A stretch of DNA of 31,153 nt from Purshia tridentata (Eukaryota > Streptophyta > Magnoliopsida > Rosales > Rosaceae), in assembly GCA_003254885.1 (NCBI GenBank), contig QANT01004491.1, positions 1-31,153 of the forward strand. The letters run 5' to 3'. The position numbers and the translations under genes were made by a program. The notes under the pieces were generated by a model that worked only from the letters and a program-made list of their open reading frames with translations, searched no databases and was not told the origin of the DNA. This document shows, piece after piece, positions 9,048 through 20,180 of this stretch (positions are counted from its first letter, which is position 1; each line of letters starts with the position of its first letter).

Positions 9048-10499
9048 TAAAAACCTATTACGACGGTCATTATCGTCATAAAACGTATTACCAAAATTAG
9101 AAGCACGAAAAATCTCAGAACCATTAGCGAATCTAGAAAAGTTGTGAACACAATCGGAGACTTAATGAGTTTTTTATGGTTATCCAGTCACCGATATCCA
9201 ATATCCAAGGTGTTAAATTTCAAAATTTTCGGTGAAATTTCGCTGACAATTTTGTATTTGAGAGGTATGAAAATTTTAATACTAACTTATTAGTTTTTCG
9301 TTGAAATTTCACCAAAATAATGATAATTTCCTGAAATTTCGCTCACCACTCACAACTCAGTATCCAAAGTGATGGCTTTGTGGTTGGTTGTTGAAGAAAG
9401 GGAAGGGTACCATGAGGTCTAGCTTGATGAGAGGAAGAGATCTTGGGTGGTTTAGGGTCCCATCATTGCCAGAAATGGGAGATCGCTAGCCAGAAGGTGT
9501 GACTGGTTTTGCATCACTGTATCTTCGTGGATGATCAGATGAGTGATCTGAGACCACCAATAGAAAACAATACCAAAATCGTCGGAATCAGAGTTCGGAT
9601 GAGAGAGATATGAGCGATCAAAGTTTGGTCAAAAAGGAGGGGAGGAAAAAGAAAATATGCAAAGGAGAAAGAGTCAGCTCGGGGAAGAAGAAGACCAGCT
9701 CTGTTATTTTTTTTAAATCTGACCTGCAATTACCATTTTGCCCCTATATTTCAAATATTTGTAATTTCGTCTAGGTAACTCCAATTCGCAATCTGTTTTC
9801 ACCTACATGCTCGTGAGTTTGAGTTCTATCTAGCAATGCCAAAATCATAATTTATAAAGATACAATTGAATTATTTTCTCTTAAATCCAAACTTTTATAT
9901 TAAGGGCATACTCGTCCAAATTTTTAAATAAATCAACAATTAACGATAAGAGTTTGAAAAATGTTCTGATAATTTCTATGGGTTCCTCTCATCTTGTACC
10001 ATTTTTTATCACCTTAACTTCAAATTTTGAGTACCTATACTTCATTCAATTTAATTTATGTTTTTCTAAATAATTCTCAATAACTCCTATAAATATTTAA
10101 TTACTAAATTAATTCGCCAAAAATCCTTATAACCTTAAATAAATATCTAAGAATCTCCAAACATTTATTTTGTCTCTACTACAAGAATCTCCAAATCTTA
10201 AATAATGCACATAACGATCATCATAACCTCAAATAATATTCTATAAATCTTCAAAACTTGTTATTGGCTCCAAATTAATTTAACAAAAATTTTCTTAGGT
10301 CTCACAACTCAACTTTTTTTTAAAGCTTTGTTAGTCCATAACCAATAAAATAACATTCTTAATAAAATTTGGATCAAGTTGTTATATGATTACTTATGTT
10401 TAATTTATAATGCAAAATTATAGTATAAATAAAACTGAGATATTTATTCAATAAAATTTATGTAATTTAATTAGTGAACCATTTTTTGTGCAGTATTTA
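9048..10499. other. Non-coding sequence with dispersed GAAATTTC repeats
   Basis: From 9210 to 9350 there are many short inverted words such as TTTCGGTGAAATTTCGC and GAAATTTCACC. They belong to a repeat family seen again at 10500-10737, 27600-27760 and 30720-31153. A less AT-rich patch (9360-9730) has no convincing reading frame. From 9730 to 10499 nothing is seen beyond AT-rich DNA. Confidence 0.4.
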
Positions 10500-10737
10500 T
10501 CTTCAGCGCGCATTATATTCATCTTATATCACATAAAACTCATTATATATTTTTGTTTTTTTCAATATTTTTTATCAAGGTAGTAGATAATATGTTAAAT
10601 AAACATATAGTGAAGTTTCAATCAAAATTTCCATATTTTAATAGCAATTTGCGTCATTTTCATTTAATTTCTGTCGAAATTAAAATTTCAAGAAATTTCC
10701 ATCAAAATTTCCGTGAATACAGGTATTTAACTCCTTG
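10500..10737. repeat. Dispersed AT-rich repeat, left copy
   Basis: This copy parallels 30728-30925. Shared words include TTATATCACAT, TTCAATATTTTTTAT, ATTTTAATAGCAATTT and TTTAATTTC(T/C)GTCGAAATT, in the same order and orientation. A partial third copy is at 30940-31078. It encodes nothing. The CACTA-type MITE at 10741 has inserted at its edge. Confidence 0.65.
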
Positions 10738-11000
10738 CCGCACTACAAGAAGAAAGACTTTGGGCGACGGAAAACACCCAAAATCAAATTCATCGTGTAT
10801 GTTAGGGCGACGGCATTATTGCGTCGCCCAAAATTATCTAGGGCGACGAAAAAAATTTTTCGTCGCCTAAACATATTTGAGCGGCGAAAAAAAACGCCGC
10901 CCAAAATTGAAATTTTTCGTCGCCCATATATGTTTGGGCGACGAAAAGTTGCTCGTCGCCCAAAATTTCGTCGCCCAAACTGTTTCTTCTTGTAGTGCCG
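10738..11000. mobile_element. CACTA-type MITE with stacked GGCGACG hairpins
   Basis: The element is 10741-10997 (257 bp), flanked by the 3-bp duplication CCG (10738-10740, 10998-11000). Ends are CACTACAAGAAGAAAGACTT and, in reverse complement, CACTACAAGAAGAAACAGTT, both followed by TGGGCGACG. These are CACTA superfamily termini. Inside, GGGCGACG alternates with CGTCGCCC five or more times, including a (G)GCGGCG/CGCCGCC variant pair, so it can form several nested stems. It has no transposase and its local GC content is far above the flanks. Open frames across it are accidental. Confidence 0.9.
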
Positions 11001-11130
11001 ATATCTTAGTCAAAGACTTTTCTTTTAGATGAGTATAATATTGCTATGGAGTTCTTTTTATCTCTCCAGTATTGAGTATAAGTTGAACATGAGGCTTATT
11101 TACGTAGTTCACGTGATCTAACTAGATTAT

Positions 11131-11600
11131 TTGATTGCTTGCAACTATGGTCACTCTTTATACACCTGCCCTCAGTGCGTAATTGTGTTCAATGAAATTC
11201 CTGAAGATCTGGCTGGACAAGCCGGTTACAGAGCAGTGGGCATCCAAATCGTCTCTGCCAGATATGGATCCCGAGTTGAACATTATATTCGGTGGCAACC
11301 TGGCTCCATGGCAGTAGTGGCTTGCTTCATCGATCGTTATGGACCAGCTTATGAATGAACATAAATGGTTTACCAATCTCCCGAATGTCTTTTCGTTATC
11401 CATTAGCTATACTGTTGAGGGTGGTTACATGTACTTATCCACCCTCTGGAATCAACATATGTTTGTGTTTGAGACTACCGCCTCATGTTGCATTGGGAAG
11501 CATATTGTACTTTGTTTCCATACCATCCCTCACCAACCAGTCTTTAGTATTAATAAAGGAGATACGTATGATCATCAATATATAAAAGTAGTGTGATATG
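11131..11600. other. Coding-like island of unknown origin
   Basis: This region has more balanced base composition than its surroundings and is open on both strands for 75-85 codons: + strand 11131-11358 and 11339-11596, - strand 11403-11158. I do not recognise any product in any frame. No frame runs the whole length, and no splice-linked exon was found. It may be a captured or decayed gene fragment, or part of a larger TE. It lies about 1.4 kb before the NAC start codon. Confidence 0.3.
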
Positions 11601-12130
11601 TCTCTATTCATAAAGTAATAGTTTTATTTCAATGCTTGTGTATGAACGATGTGATTTAATTTGAAGTATAGAGTTAAGCATTTTGAATTAAGAATTTAGT
11701 ACATAAAATTTACATCGAAAATATAACTTTGTCTGATTTATAAGTCTAATCAAGCTCAATTAACATGAGTGAGATGAGATGAAGAGAGAATTTTAGGTTC
11801 AATTGGTTTTGCATGAAAGAAATAAGCCGATAAAACATAAGGAGATGATCTAAACTCGAGTGCTAAGAAGTTTTGAGATTTAGGAATAGAAGAAAGAGTG
11901 TTAGTTGGCGGTTGGATAGCTTATACCAATGATTAAGAAAGAGACAAAAGAAAAATATGTAGTAATGGAATGAGTAATTCGGTACGTAAGTATTAGAAAA
12001 AGAAAGGATCGAGTTGGGGGACAAGGGAATGAGCATGTGAAAAGGACAGTCTTGAGTTACAACGCCGCCGAAATTCGTTTCCGCCCTTTCTCGTTAACAA
12101 AGATACTTACTTAATGCCTCCAATAAGGAA
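11600..12130. other. Upstream region of the NAC gene, nothing specific
   Basis: AT-rich single-copy-looking sequence. No repeat boundary or open frame worth reporting was seen. Confidence 0.4.
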
Positions 12131-12133
12131 CCA

Positions 12134-12141
12134 CCACGTGG
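12134..12141. promoter_or_regulatory. Palindromic G-box / ABRE core
   Basis: CCACGTGG is a perfect palindrome containing CACGTG, the core bound by plant bZIP (ABF-type) and bHLH factors. It lies 814 bp before the NAC ATG. A role in ABA- or light-linked control of the NAC gene is inference only. Confidence 0.4.
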
Positions 12142-12210
12142 AGTAGAGGTTCAAATTAGAAAGGACAAGAACGAAGCATGGGATCAAAAATCAATATTAA
12201 TTGGCAACAC

Positions 12211-12230
12211 AGAGAGAGAGAGAGAGAGAG
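12211..12230. repeat. (AG)10 microsatellite
   Basis: An uninterrupted AG dinucleotide run in the NAC upstream region, probably polymorphic. Confidence 0.9.
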
Positions 12231-12439
12231 ATACATAATATGTGCAGCTTCCAAAGAACGATAAGAGGAATCACGATCATGTTGATTGGCTGAGGAAAAA
12301 CAAATGTAAAGTTAAAGGGCAAAAAATATATGAGGTGGGTGAGGGTGGTGGGGGCGGCAACCTCCCCCATCTTTATTTTTTGCTTTTTCGTTGGTTGCCT
12401 TTTTGTTCTCCTCTTAATAACAAAACCCCCAAGCAACCC

Positions 12440-12743
12440 CCACATTCCATCTCTCTCTTCTTCTCCCTTTCCTTCTTTCTCTCTCTTTCTCTCTTTCAAT
12501 TCCCAGCTTTGGATCTTCTTCCTCTTCTTCTCCCTAGCTAAGGTCTCCTTGTCTTTGTCTTTATCTCTGTCTCTGTCTCATTGTATATATATGTGTATGT
12601 ACGTAATATATATCTTCTTTTTTAGTAAATTAATACGACTGGAAAACCCAATCAGCTATATGTACGTACATATGATGCATGCTTTTATTACTTTTAAAAA
12701 ATATTGTCTTCTAATACGGTTTCGTGGCTAATTCTTACTACAG
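12440..12743 (+). promoter_or_regulatory. CT-rich leader candidate with possible 5'-UTR intron
   Basis: From 12450 to 12590 the strand is dominated by CTCTCTTTCT and similar tracts, typical of plant transcription-start and leader regions. A donor-like AAG|GTCTCC (12543) and an acceptor-like TTACTACAG (ending 12743) could bound an intron in the leader. The alternative is that transcription starts from the TATA box at 12886 and this tract is promoter only. The 133-codon open frame here (12330-12731) is low-complexity and not credible. Confidence 0.35.
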
Positions 12744-12885
12744 GTTGTGGTGGACCGTCGGGTTTTGGCAAGTGTGCGCGATTGATCTTTGAATTTTAAT
12801 TTGTTGACGAGGGTTGTCATATTCTTAGCTAGCTTTTTTAAAGGATATAATTGAGATTTGAGAAGGAGAAGAAGGAGTTCCACAT

Positions 12886-12897
12886 TATATATAAATA
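12886..12897 (+). promoter_or_regulatory. TATA box of the NAC gene
   Basis: TATATATAAATA matches the plant TATA consensus and ends 57 bp before the ATG. A start about 30 bp downstream would leave a leader of roughly 35 bases. Confidence 0.5.
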
Positions 12898-12954
12898 GAG
12901 AGAACGAGATAGAGAACTAGAGGTGTTAATTAGGTTGATCATATATATATATAG

Positions 12955-13219
12955 ATGGCTCCTGTTTCATTGCCTCCAGGTTTTAGGTTCCATCCCACAG
13001 ATGAGGAACTGGTTGCTTACTACTTGAAAAGGAAGATTAATGGCCGTAAGATCGAACTAGAGGTCATCCCTGAAGTTGACCTCTACAAGTGTGAACCTTG
13101 GGACTTACCAGGTATTACCTGATTTCATATTGTTGTAGTGCTTTTTTTTTTTCTCTCTCTCTTATTTTTCATTTTTCTTACTATTTTTTTGTTGGTATAA
13201 TTATTTAATTGTATATTGA

Positions 13220-13253
<34 letters not shown>

Positions 13254-16200
13254 TGTTTTACATTGATTTGGGCACCAGATATTGATAATAAGCTAGAGAC
13301 CCATTTGCCAAATCGATATATAGCACCTTTTTCTAAATATATGATCACACAAGATGACTGATAGGCATGCTTATCCTTCTTTTTGTTCAACTATGCTCTT
13401 TTGGGAAACTACTTAACAATGAATTAAGTTTACTTTGCTTTACTTATATATTAATCAAATATGCTAAGCTTTTAATTAGTATTAACTTAATGTCCGGCCC
13501 ATATATAAGGCTTTTTTGAGAATGTTAGGTAATTAGGTTCTACAGCAAAAAGTTGTTCAAACACCCGCGACCGACATATATATATGGTCCCCACCATCTT
13601 TAGGGTTCCTGTTGTGAACACCAAGTTTTATAGTGAGACAAAGATATATGGGGGAGAGAGAGAGAGAAAGACACACACACACACAAGTCAAAAAGCTTAA
13701 TTGTTGCATGGAAAAGGAAAAGGATTGCTTTGTGTACGCGAGAGGTATATATATGAATTCCAATCAATGCTTTCCATGCACTTCTTCCTTCATATATACT
13801 CTTTTAAATTCATTTATTAATATTTTATGGTTTTTAATCAAAGTTGTGAGTGACTGTTCACGAGAGAGAGCTTCTGGGTTATAGGGACCTTGAAAGCAAC
13901 AATATATATACATATATAATGGTTTCACTTACAATTTCTTAAAGAAACCTCAGCTAAATTCGATCAGTAATCTTGATGATCGATAAATGGAGTCAAAAAG
14001 GTAAAATTAGCATCTCTGAAAGGTGATGCTTCTATGAATATATCTGCTTTTGTCATTGGGTTGTAATTATACTTATATGTGAGTATCAACATTTTATGTA
14101 GCAATTTATATGTGAACTGTCAGCTAGTAATAATAAAACTTGCTCCTAATGCAAGTTATAATAACTAGCTAGTTTAACCAATACAGGAAAGTCTTTACTA
14201 CCGAGCAAAGATCTGGAGTGGTATTTCTTCAGCCCTAGAGATCGAAAGTACCCGAACGGATCAAGGACGAATCGGGCAACAAAAGCCGGATATTGGAAGG
14301 CCACCGGAAAGGACCGGAAAGTAAATTCACAGACGCGATCCGTAGGCATGAAGAAAACCCTAGTTTATTACAGAGGGAGGGCACCCCACGGCATCCGAAC
14401 CGATTGGGTTATGCATGAATATCGCCTGGACGAGAGGGAGTGTGAAACTGCACATGGCTTGCAGGTTCAGGTTCTTTTCTTTCTCTCCCATGCATATATA
14501 TATATATATATATGTATTCGTTTCAATATTTTTCATTTTTAATTTACTTTTGAGCTTCAACTCAAATTTAATGACCTACTAATCTTGCTTACTGAAACAT
14601 ACATATGTACTCAGGATGCATATGCGCTTTGTCGTATTTTTAAAAAGAGTGCAACTGGGCCAAAGATAGGAGAGCATTTTGGCAGCACAAGTACTGCTAC
14701 CAATTATAATCAGCTTACAAGTGACCACTCATCTAGTGTTGAACTTTACTCTGAAGGAAGGTGTGAAGATTATGAGAGCTCCAGTTATCCGATGGCAATG
14801 AACAACGCATGCTCTTCATCACCAAATATGGTTCATACATCCTCACAGCTTGATACGGGTAGAAGAAGAGACCATGGGAAATGGACACAGTTCTTGTCAA
14901 AAGAGGCATTCAACTGTCCATCACCATTTCCTTCATTTCCCAATCATGGAAACATGTCGTACCCTCCATCTAAGGTATATATTATATATATTATTTTTCG
15001 TATCATATTATCAGATTATATATTCATAGCATTAGAGTGTGCAATATCAATTCATATATGTATAATATTGTATATAGTCCTCACACCTTGTGCTTTGTTT
15101 ACTTGCAGGTTGACATAGCCTTAGAGTGTGCAAGGCTGCAGCATCGGCTCTCACTTCCTCCATTAGAAGTAGAGGATTTCTCTCAAGTTGGACTTACCGA
15201 CTTGAGAACTCAGCAATATTCAAATCCTGCACTTGAAAGCACAAGTGAAACTGATGCTCTGCAGGAAATTCTCTCAGTTTCCCATGTTTCTCAAGAAATG
15301 ATAAATCAGCAGCAGTCCAATAATCATGAAGTTGATCACACATGGGGTGGAAACTATGCTCCTGCAGCTAGTGATTTTAGCTTTATGGTCGACAGAGATG
15401 CTCATTATAATCAGATCAATGACATAAGATATGTGGACAAATCATGGGAATTAAATTCATATACAAGAGCAATCGAGATTGGAGATCTGGAGGATGTTGA
15501 TTTCAGGACAGACAGTACACCCGAGAACCTAAGATGGGTAGGAATGTCAGACAAAGATCTGGAGATCAAGGTAACTTAATTTAATATTCGGTCAACTTAT
15601 TATAACCGAACCTTTCTCTTGCAAATAAACTGATAACTTTATGTAATCAATTAAACTGTGAATTTGGGTCATTGACAATGTTGAGTTTTACCTTAATGTG
15701 TAATTGCCAAATTCATAATATGACAATATAATTGTCCTTATAAATCCCACTTTGTATGCATCAAATAAGACCTAATTAATTATGAAAAATGCAGTTCTTG
15801 TATAGTTCATTGCAGAGCTAGCGGTACTAATATAGTACATTTTCCTTTTTTGAAATTGATAGAGTTTCACGGAACAACACAAGATAGTTTCAATGGAAAA
15901 CATATCAAGTTTTCGGAGGGAAGAGCATGATGTTCAAGGTATGCACAAGAGCTTCTTTCTTTCCCAACTGATTGCATATTAATTGCATTTTTTTTGCTTA
16001 ATAATGTTAAATGAACTCCTATTTATAACTACATTAATTAACTACAATGTATTAGTTAACAGTTGACCATAATGTATAACTGATGTAATAAGTACATACA
16101 CATTAATTGCCACATCATGTGGAAGCTATAATATGCTATAAAATAAAACCAAGTCATATATTATGCTGATATAGTGGTCTCATCCAAGTGTTTCCTCCAA

Positions 16201-16994
16201 CTAAAAATGTGATATTTGTATCAGTTTCTTTTGTATTTTGAGCTTTAAATTCCTTTCACTAAGAAAAAAAGATCGTTGCAGGAGAAGATGGGCATGATCA
16301 TAATAGCATGATTAAGGAATTCACTGATAGCGAGACAAATGACTTCTCACTTGGATTCATCAACGAAGACCCAAATCCGAACTTCCTCCATGATGGCAAC
16401 CTCAATGATGACTATTCTCCTTCTCCAAGCTTCGAAGTCGTTGAAGAAATCAAAGTGAATCATGGAATGTTTGTCTCCACTCGTCAGGTGGCCGAGACAT
16501 TCTTTCACCAGCTAATGCCTTCACAGACAGTCAAGGTCCATCTAAGCCCAGTTTTAGCCCAAAACTTCTTGGTAGAGAAAGCCCATACACAGTCAGAGAA
16601 TGGTTGTTTTTCCTTTGGGAGTTTCAAGGCTTTTGTGACGGAGAAGTTTGTTGGAATTGCCACCAAATCAACAAAGCCATGGAGAAAAATTACAAACGCG
16701 GTCGTTTTTGCAGTCACACTTCTATTAATGCACATCATTTATGTTGGAGATGATCAACATATGATTCAAGATGAGAAATTGGTCTTGGATGGCTTCGCTA
16801 CTGCAACCACAGCCACTGCTTCGCAAGAAAAAGATAATTCCTATACGATTGTCAAGAAGAAGAAAAAGGTTTGCTTGGTTAATATAAGAGGTCGGAATAG
16901 TTGTAGTGTTTTTCTGAAGAAGATAGGGATTTTCCTCACTGTTTCTTTAGCTCTTTGTACCATGTGGGCTAATCACAATATCATTACCTCTTGA
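12955..16994 (+). CDS. NAC transcription factor, NAC045/086/028-like, probably membrane-tethered
   Basis: Six exons join to 681 codons: 12955-13111, 14187-14464, 14615-14974, 15109-15570, 15863-15938 and 16282-16994, all with GT/AG introns. Residues 6-157 form a full NAC DNA-binding domain. It has [20 protein letters not shown], then [20 protein letters not shown], then the [14 protein letters not shown] core, then the exon-junction [12 protein letters not shown]. The sequence most resembles the NAC045/086/028 group. The long C-terminal part is acidic and Ser-rich, as expected for an activation region. Near the end, residues 581-600 ([20 protein letters not shown]) and 659-674 ([16 protein letters not shown]) are hydrophobic, separated by a Lys-rich run (636-640). 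This fits NTL-type factors held at a membrane and released by proteolysis or splicing. Membrane attachment is inferred. The start is the first ATG after the TATA box and matches the family's [10 protein letters not shown]-terminus. Confidence 0.95.
13112..14186 (+). other. NAC intron 1
   Basis: A 1075-bp phase-1 intron between DLP and KSLL, the usual first intron position of NAC genes. It contains an (AT)14 run at 13223-13250 and a GA/CA microsatellite at 13651-13686. Short open frames inside it are not genes. Confidence 0.9.
13223..13250. repeat. (AT)14 microsatellite in NAC intron 1
   Basis: Uninterrupted AT dinucleotides, a likely length-variable marker at the NAC locus. Confidence 0.9.
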
Positions 16995-17400
16995 ATTTCC
17001 GAATTTAATTATTTGAGTTCTAACAATAGTTGTTTAATTGGGAGGGGGATAAATCAGCCTAACCCATATAGCTGCTACAAGTTGTTTAATTATCTAAAAA
17101 TAATTGTATTTATTATACAATGACAACAAATTATGTACTATTTGATATTGATGATTTATAGTAATGAAACTTTCATCTTTCTTTCTTTCTTTTATTTTCT
17201 TTGTTTATTTGTTTTTCTGTTGTAAAGCCACCTATATATAGGTGTCATCATCTATGAGTATACTTACTCATATTAAACTTACAGAGCAAGTAAGTGTTAT
17301 ATGCTGTATCCCAAAGTAAATAAGATTGCGACTTACCTTTACTTTTCTGCTGTCTTCTCTCTCATATACTCTTACACTTAGTTTGCTAATAGACAAATCC
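16995..17400 (+). other. NAC 3' flank, possible LTR-like remnant
   Basis: The 3' UTR should occupy the first 200 bases or so, but no perfect AATAAA was found close to the stop. A perfect 16-bp palindrome, CACCTATATATAGGTG (17229-17244), then TATACTTACTCATATTAAAC and CTGTCTTCTCTCTCATATAC resemble the TATA and U5 parts of a short copia or TRIM LTR. Ends are not defined. Confidence 0.3.
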
Positions 17401-17879
17401 AACAACATTTTCAATACTTTTCCAATTTAACTATATATTGCGAGAGTTTCAACCTGTGAGTTGAAAAGTGGATAGAAATTGTTTGTGCCCAAATATAGCA
17501 CTTGGGCATTTTGGGCCTAATTAGAAATGTTTGTGAGAGACTTTTTTGTGGGTAAGAGTAGTTTGTGGCCCATATTGCCACGGTTTGTGGCCAACTCATT
17601 TTCTGGCCATTAACCCACTTTCTTTTGATTTGTAATTCAAGGCCCAAGGTTCACTTGTGGCCAACTCATATTCTTGGTGTTGGTCACGTAAACGAGTCCA
17701 AGATTACATATGTAGGAACCAAGTCGTCAAACAATGAGTCTAACTTAATTTGGAGATGATTTCTATCTTCATTAATTAATGATGAGATTTGATTCAAGAT
17801 CCCCTTAGAGTCCACTTTGGAAAGGATGTACTCGAAAAGTTTTTGTGGACAAGTAATCACCTAAGAATTCAGTACGATC
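17401..17879. other. Intergenic, TTTGTGGCC-rich patch
   Basis: The words TTTGTGGCC and TTGTGGCCAACTCAT recur at about 17561-17670. The surrounding sequence has no clear coding potential. It is probably TE-derived. Confidence 0.35.
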
Positions 17880-18780
17880 AAGCAAGGACTTCTAAGATGG
17901 AAAGAATTTAAAGACGGAAAGGAAGAAAAAGGCTTTGGCGGCGGTTACATTCAGTAACTCGAAAAATGAATGAAAAGAAGGTTACATTAACTTTGCACAG
18001 ACTAAGCGACCTTAAACACTTAGGGAAACAAACCCTCCAATAAGTCTATTGGAATTGGCTCTGTATCAATGGAATCTCATCATCTAAGGGGACATCGAGG
18101 AGAAAAAGAACGGCATGCTTAACACAAGGAGAGTACAAAGAAGCAAGGACTTCTAAGATGGAAAGAACTTCAGTCATAATCCCAGAAGCTCGAGTTCTAC
18201 TCAAACTATGAGAAGGAAGATAATTTTGGGCCAGGAAATGGCCCATTGCTTAGGGTTGTATCCTAACCCCCACAAATATATGCATTCAAGAGAGATCAAA
18301 GACACTCAGACGCTTAACATCACACAAACACTGACATCATGTCTACCCTATCATATTTTCCCATTGTCTTGGTTATAAGTTTTGCCTTGCTAAGCCTTTG
18401 CAATATTGCCTTAGTATCGATTTAGTTTTCTTGACCATTTACTTTCAAGTACTCTACTTTATATTCTTACTTTTCAATTCAGTTTCAGTACAAGTTACCT
18501 TTATATTTTCCGCATTTTACTTTCAAGTTCATTTACTTTAGTTCTTGTTTTTCAATTTCCTTAATTTATGCACTTTACTTTCTTGTGATTTTGCACTTTC
18601 TTTTAATTCGATCCATAATTCTTGATTGTTCGTTAAGAGCCTTGTCTCCGAGGCTTGAAAAGAAACTAGGCCAAGAATGGTTCCTAACTTGGCGACACAA
18701 TTGTTCTGATACAATTTTAGATTTTGGCGCATATACCCAACATTACAATCCTAATTCTATTGAGGCCTAGTTTGAGACCC
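17880..18780. mobile_element. Gypsy-like LTR remnant
   Basis: A 27-bp exact direct repeat (17880-17906 and 18141-18167) begins the block. It is followed by a leader-like CCCACAAATATATGCATTCA (about 18270) and then by many ACTTTCAAGTTCATTTACTT-type words (18430-18600). T-rich, ACTTT-repeating tracts are typical of the U5 of some plant gypsy LTRs. No target duplication or coding region was found, so it is called only as a remnant. Confidence 0.35.
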
Positions 18781-19274
18781 AATAGTGACACGCCCCGCAC
18801 TCACACCTAAACGGAACAAGACTTCACTTTCAGCCAACCTTGGCTAAAAAATAGTGAACATATTTTTGGCACCATGTGGGACATATTGGCACACATATTC
18901 CTAAAATTCTACCGGCCAAGATAATCAGATGGCCAAAATTACTCCAACCTTTATAAAAGTTAGTTCATGGAATCAACCAAAGAATAGAGAAGTTTCCTCG
19001 ACGCCGCCAGAATCGAGGTCAATGCCGGCAAAGCCAAGGATTGGGTCTTTGGGTTGCATTCGAGTTTTTGGGATTTCTGGTTAATCGTAGCAGTGGGGGT
19101 GAGAGAGGAGGAAGAAAGAAGAAGAACCATGCATGGTGGTTTCACCACCATCCATGGTCAGATGGCACTGCCCTCACTGGAGAGTGATCGACATGCAAGA
19201 GAGAAGAGAGAGAAAAAGAAGGTGCGGCTAAGAGAGAAATGGGAAAAAAAGTCTAAAGTTTTGTATTTAAACAA

Positions 19275-19330
<56 letters not shown>

Positions 19331-19470
19331 GAGAAATATATGAACCAATTTTGATTAATAATAATTGGGTTGTAGAAGCTGTATATATGATTGAGGTAGT
19401 TCTTGCGCCTTATGCACAGCCAGTACAACGGCCCAGCCGTCACCGTTACAAATCTATTTTGGGTTAGCAT
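18781..19470. other. Unassigned TE-like sequence with a (GA)24 tract
   Basis: Starts with GACACGCCCCG and contains a complementary pair (TTGGCTAAAAAATAGT and the TTTTTGGC after it). A less AT-rich patch follows (18960-19200). The 137-codon open frame across it is largely the GA tract and low complexity. No domain was recognised. Confidence 0.3.
19278..19325. repeat. (GA)24 microsatellite
   Basis: 48 bp of uninterrupted GA repeat, the longest dinucleotide array in the window. Confidence 0.95.
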
Positions 19471-20180
19471 GGGAAAAGAATAATTATCCCACTAATCTCT
19501 CAATTTGGTTACTATATTTTATGAAGCTACTTATTAATCAACTATTGCACAAATTATTGAGTCCTAAGGAAACTATTATTTCCACTATAAACATAGTAAT
19601 CACTAAAAATAAGTATTAACCACCACATTTTTTTTCATTGACACCCTCTCATCTATGGATGCAAAAAATAGAGGCCTTTGGCCATATTTGTTTTAGTGTT
19701 AGTAGAACTCGACCCAAACAACAAAAACAAAAAATGTTATCTTTGACACATACAATATAATCTTGTATTACACGTAAAGCCAAATTATTGTATGTAACCG
19801 TAAATCTGTTATGTTATGTTATTTAATTTACTTGTTATAATATGCATAGACAATGAATTTATAAATTTAAAATTTAAAATTTAAGATATTAATAATTATA
19901 TATACATATATTATAATTATAATGCATTGATGACGTCATTACCTGATATTACATAGACTAATCTTAATCCTAACCTATTACTCTACCCCTCTCTCTCTCT
20001 CAAGTTTTGAGTTACACCCATTATCATCTGTGAAATTTACTTAAAATTCAAGACCATTTTAGCTTTGGGAGTATAAATATATTGTTTGGTTGGTAGAGCA
20101 CAGAGAGCACATGACCATTTACCCTGTTGGAGATGGTGGATATGGTTGTGGTAGTGCTAGTGGACAGCACATGGGATGCT
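19471..20180. other. AT-rich intergenic region
   Basis: No gene. 19861-19925 is almost pure A/T. Nothing else is supported. Confidence 0.4.

Noticed and set aside
7568..9055. TAAAAACC at 7568-7575 and 9048-9055 as an 8-bp duplication around a 1.47-kb hAT element
   Set aside because: The right end fits, but the sequence after 7575 does not start like the family terminus. An AT-rich 8-mer can recur by chance.
10553..10995. Two overlapping Arg/Lys-rich frames
   Set aside because: They read through the CACTA-type MITE, and the apparent peptide repeats come from the GGCGACG hairpins.
12330..12731. 133-codon open frame upstream of the NAC gene
   Set aside because: It is Ser/Leu/Phe low complexity from CT-rich DNA, with no family resemblance. 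It overlaps a likely leader or promoter.
19054..19467. 137-codon open frame
   Set aside because: Its centre is an Arg-Glu run encoded by the (GA)24 microsatellite, and the rest is unrecognised.
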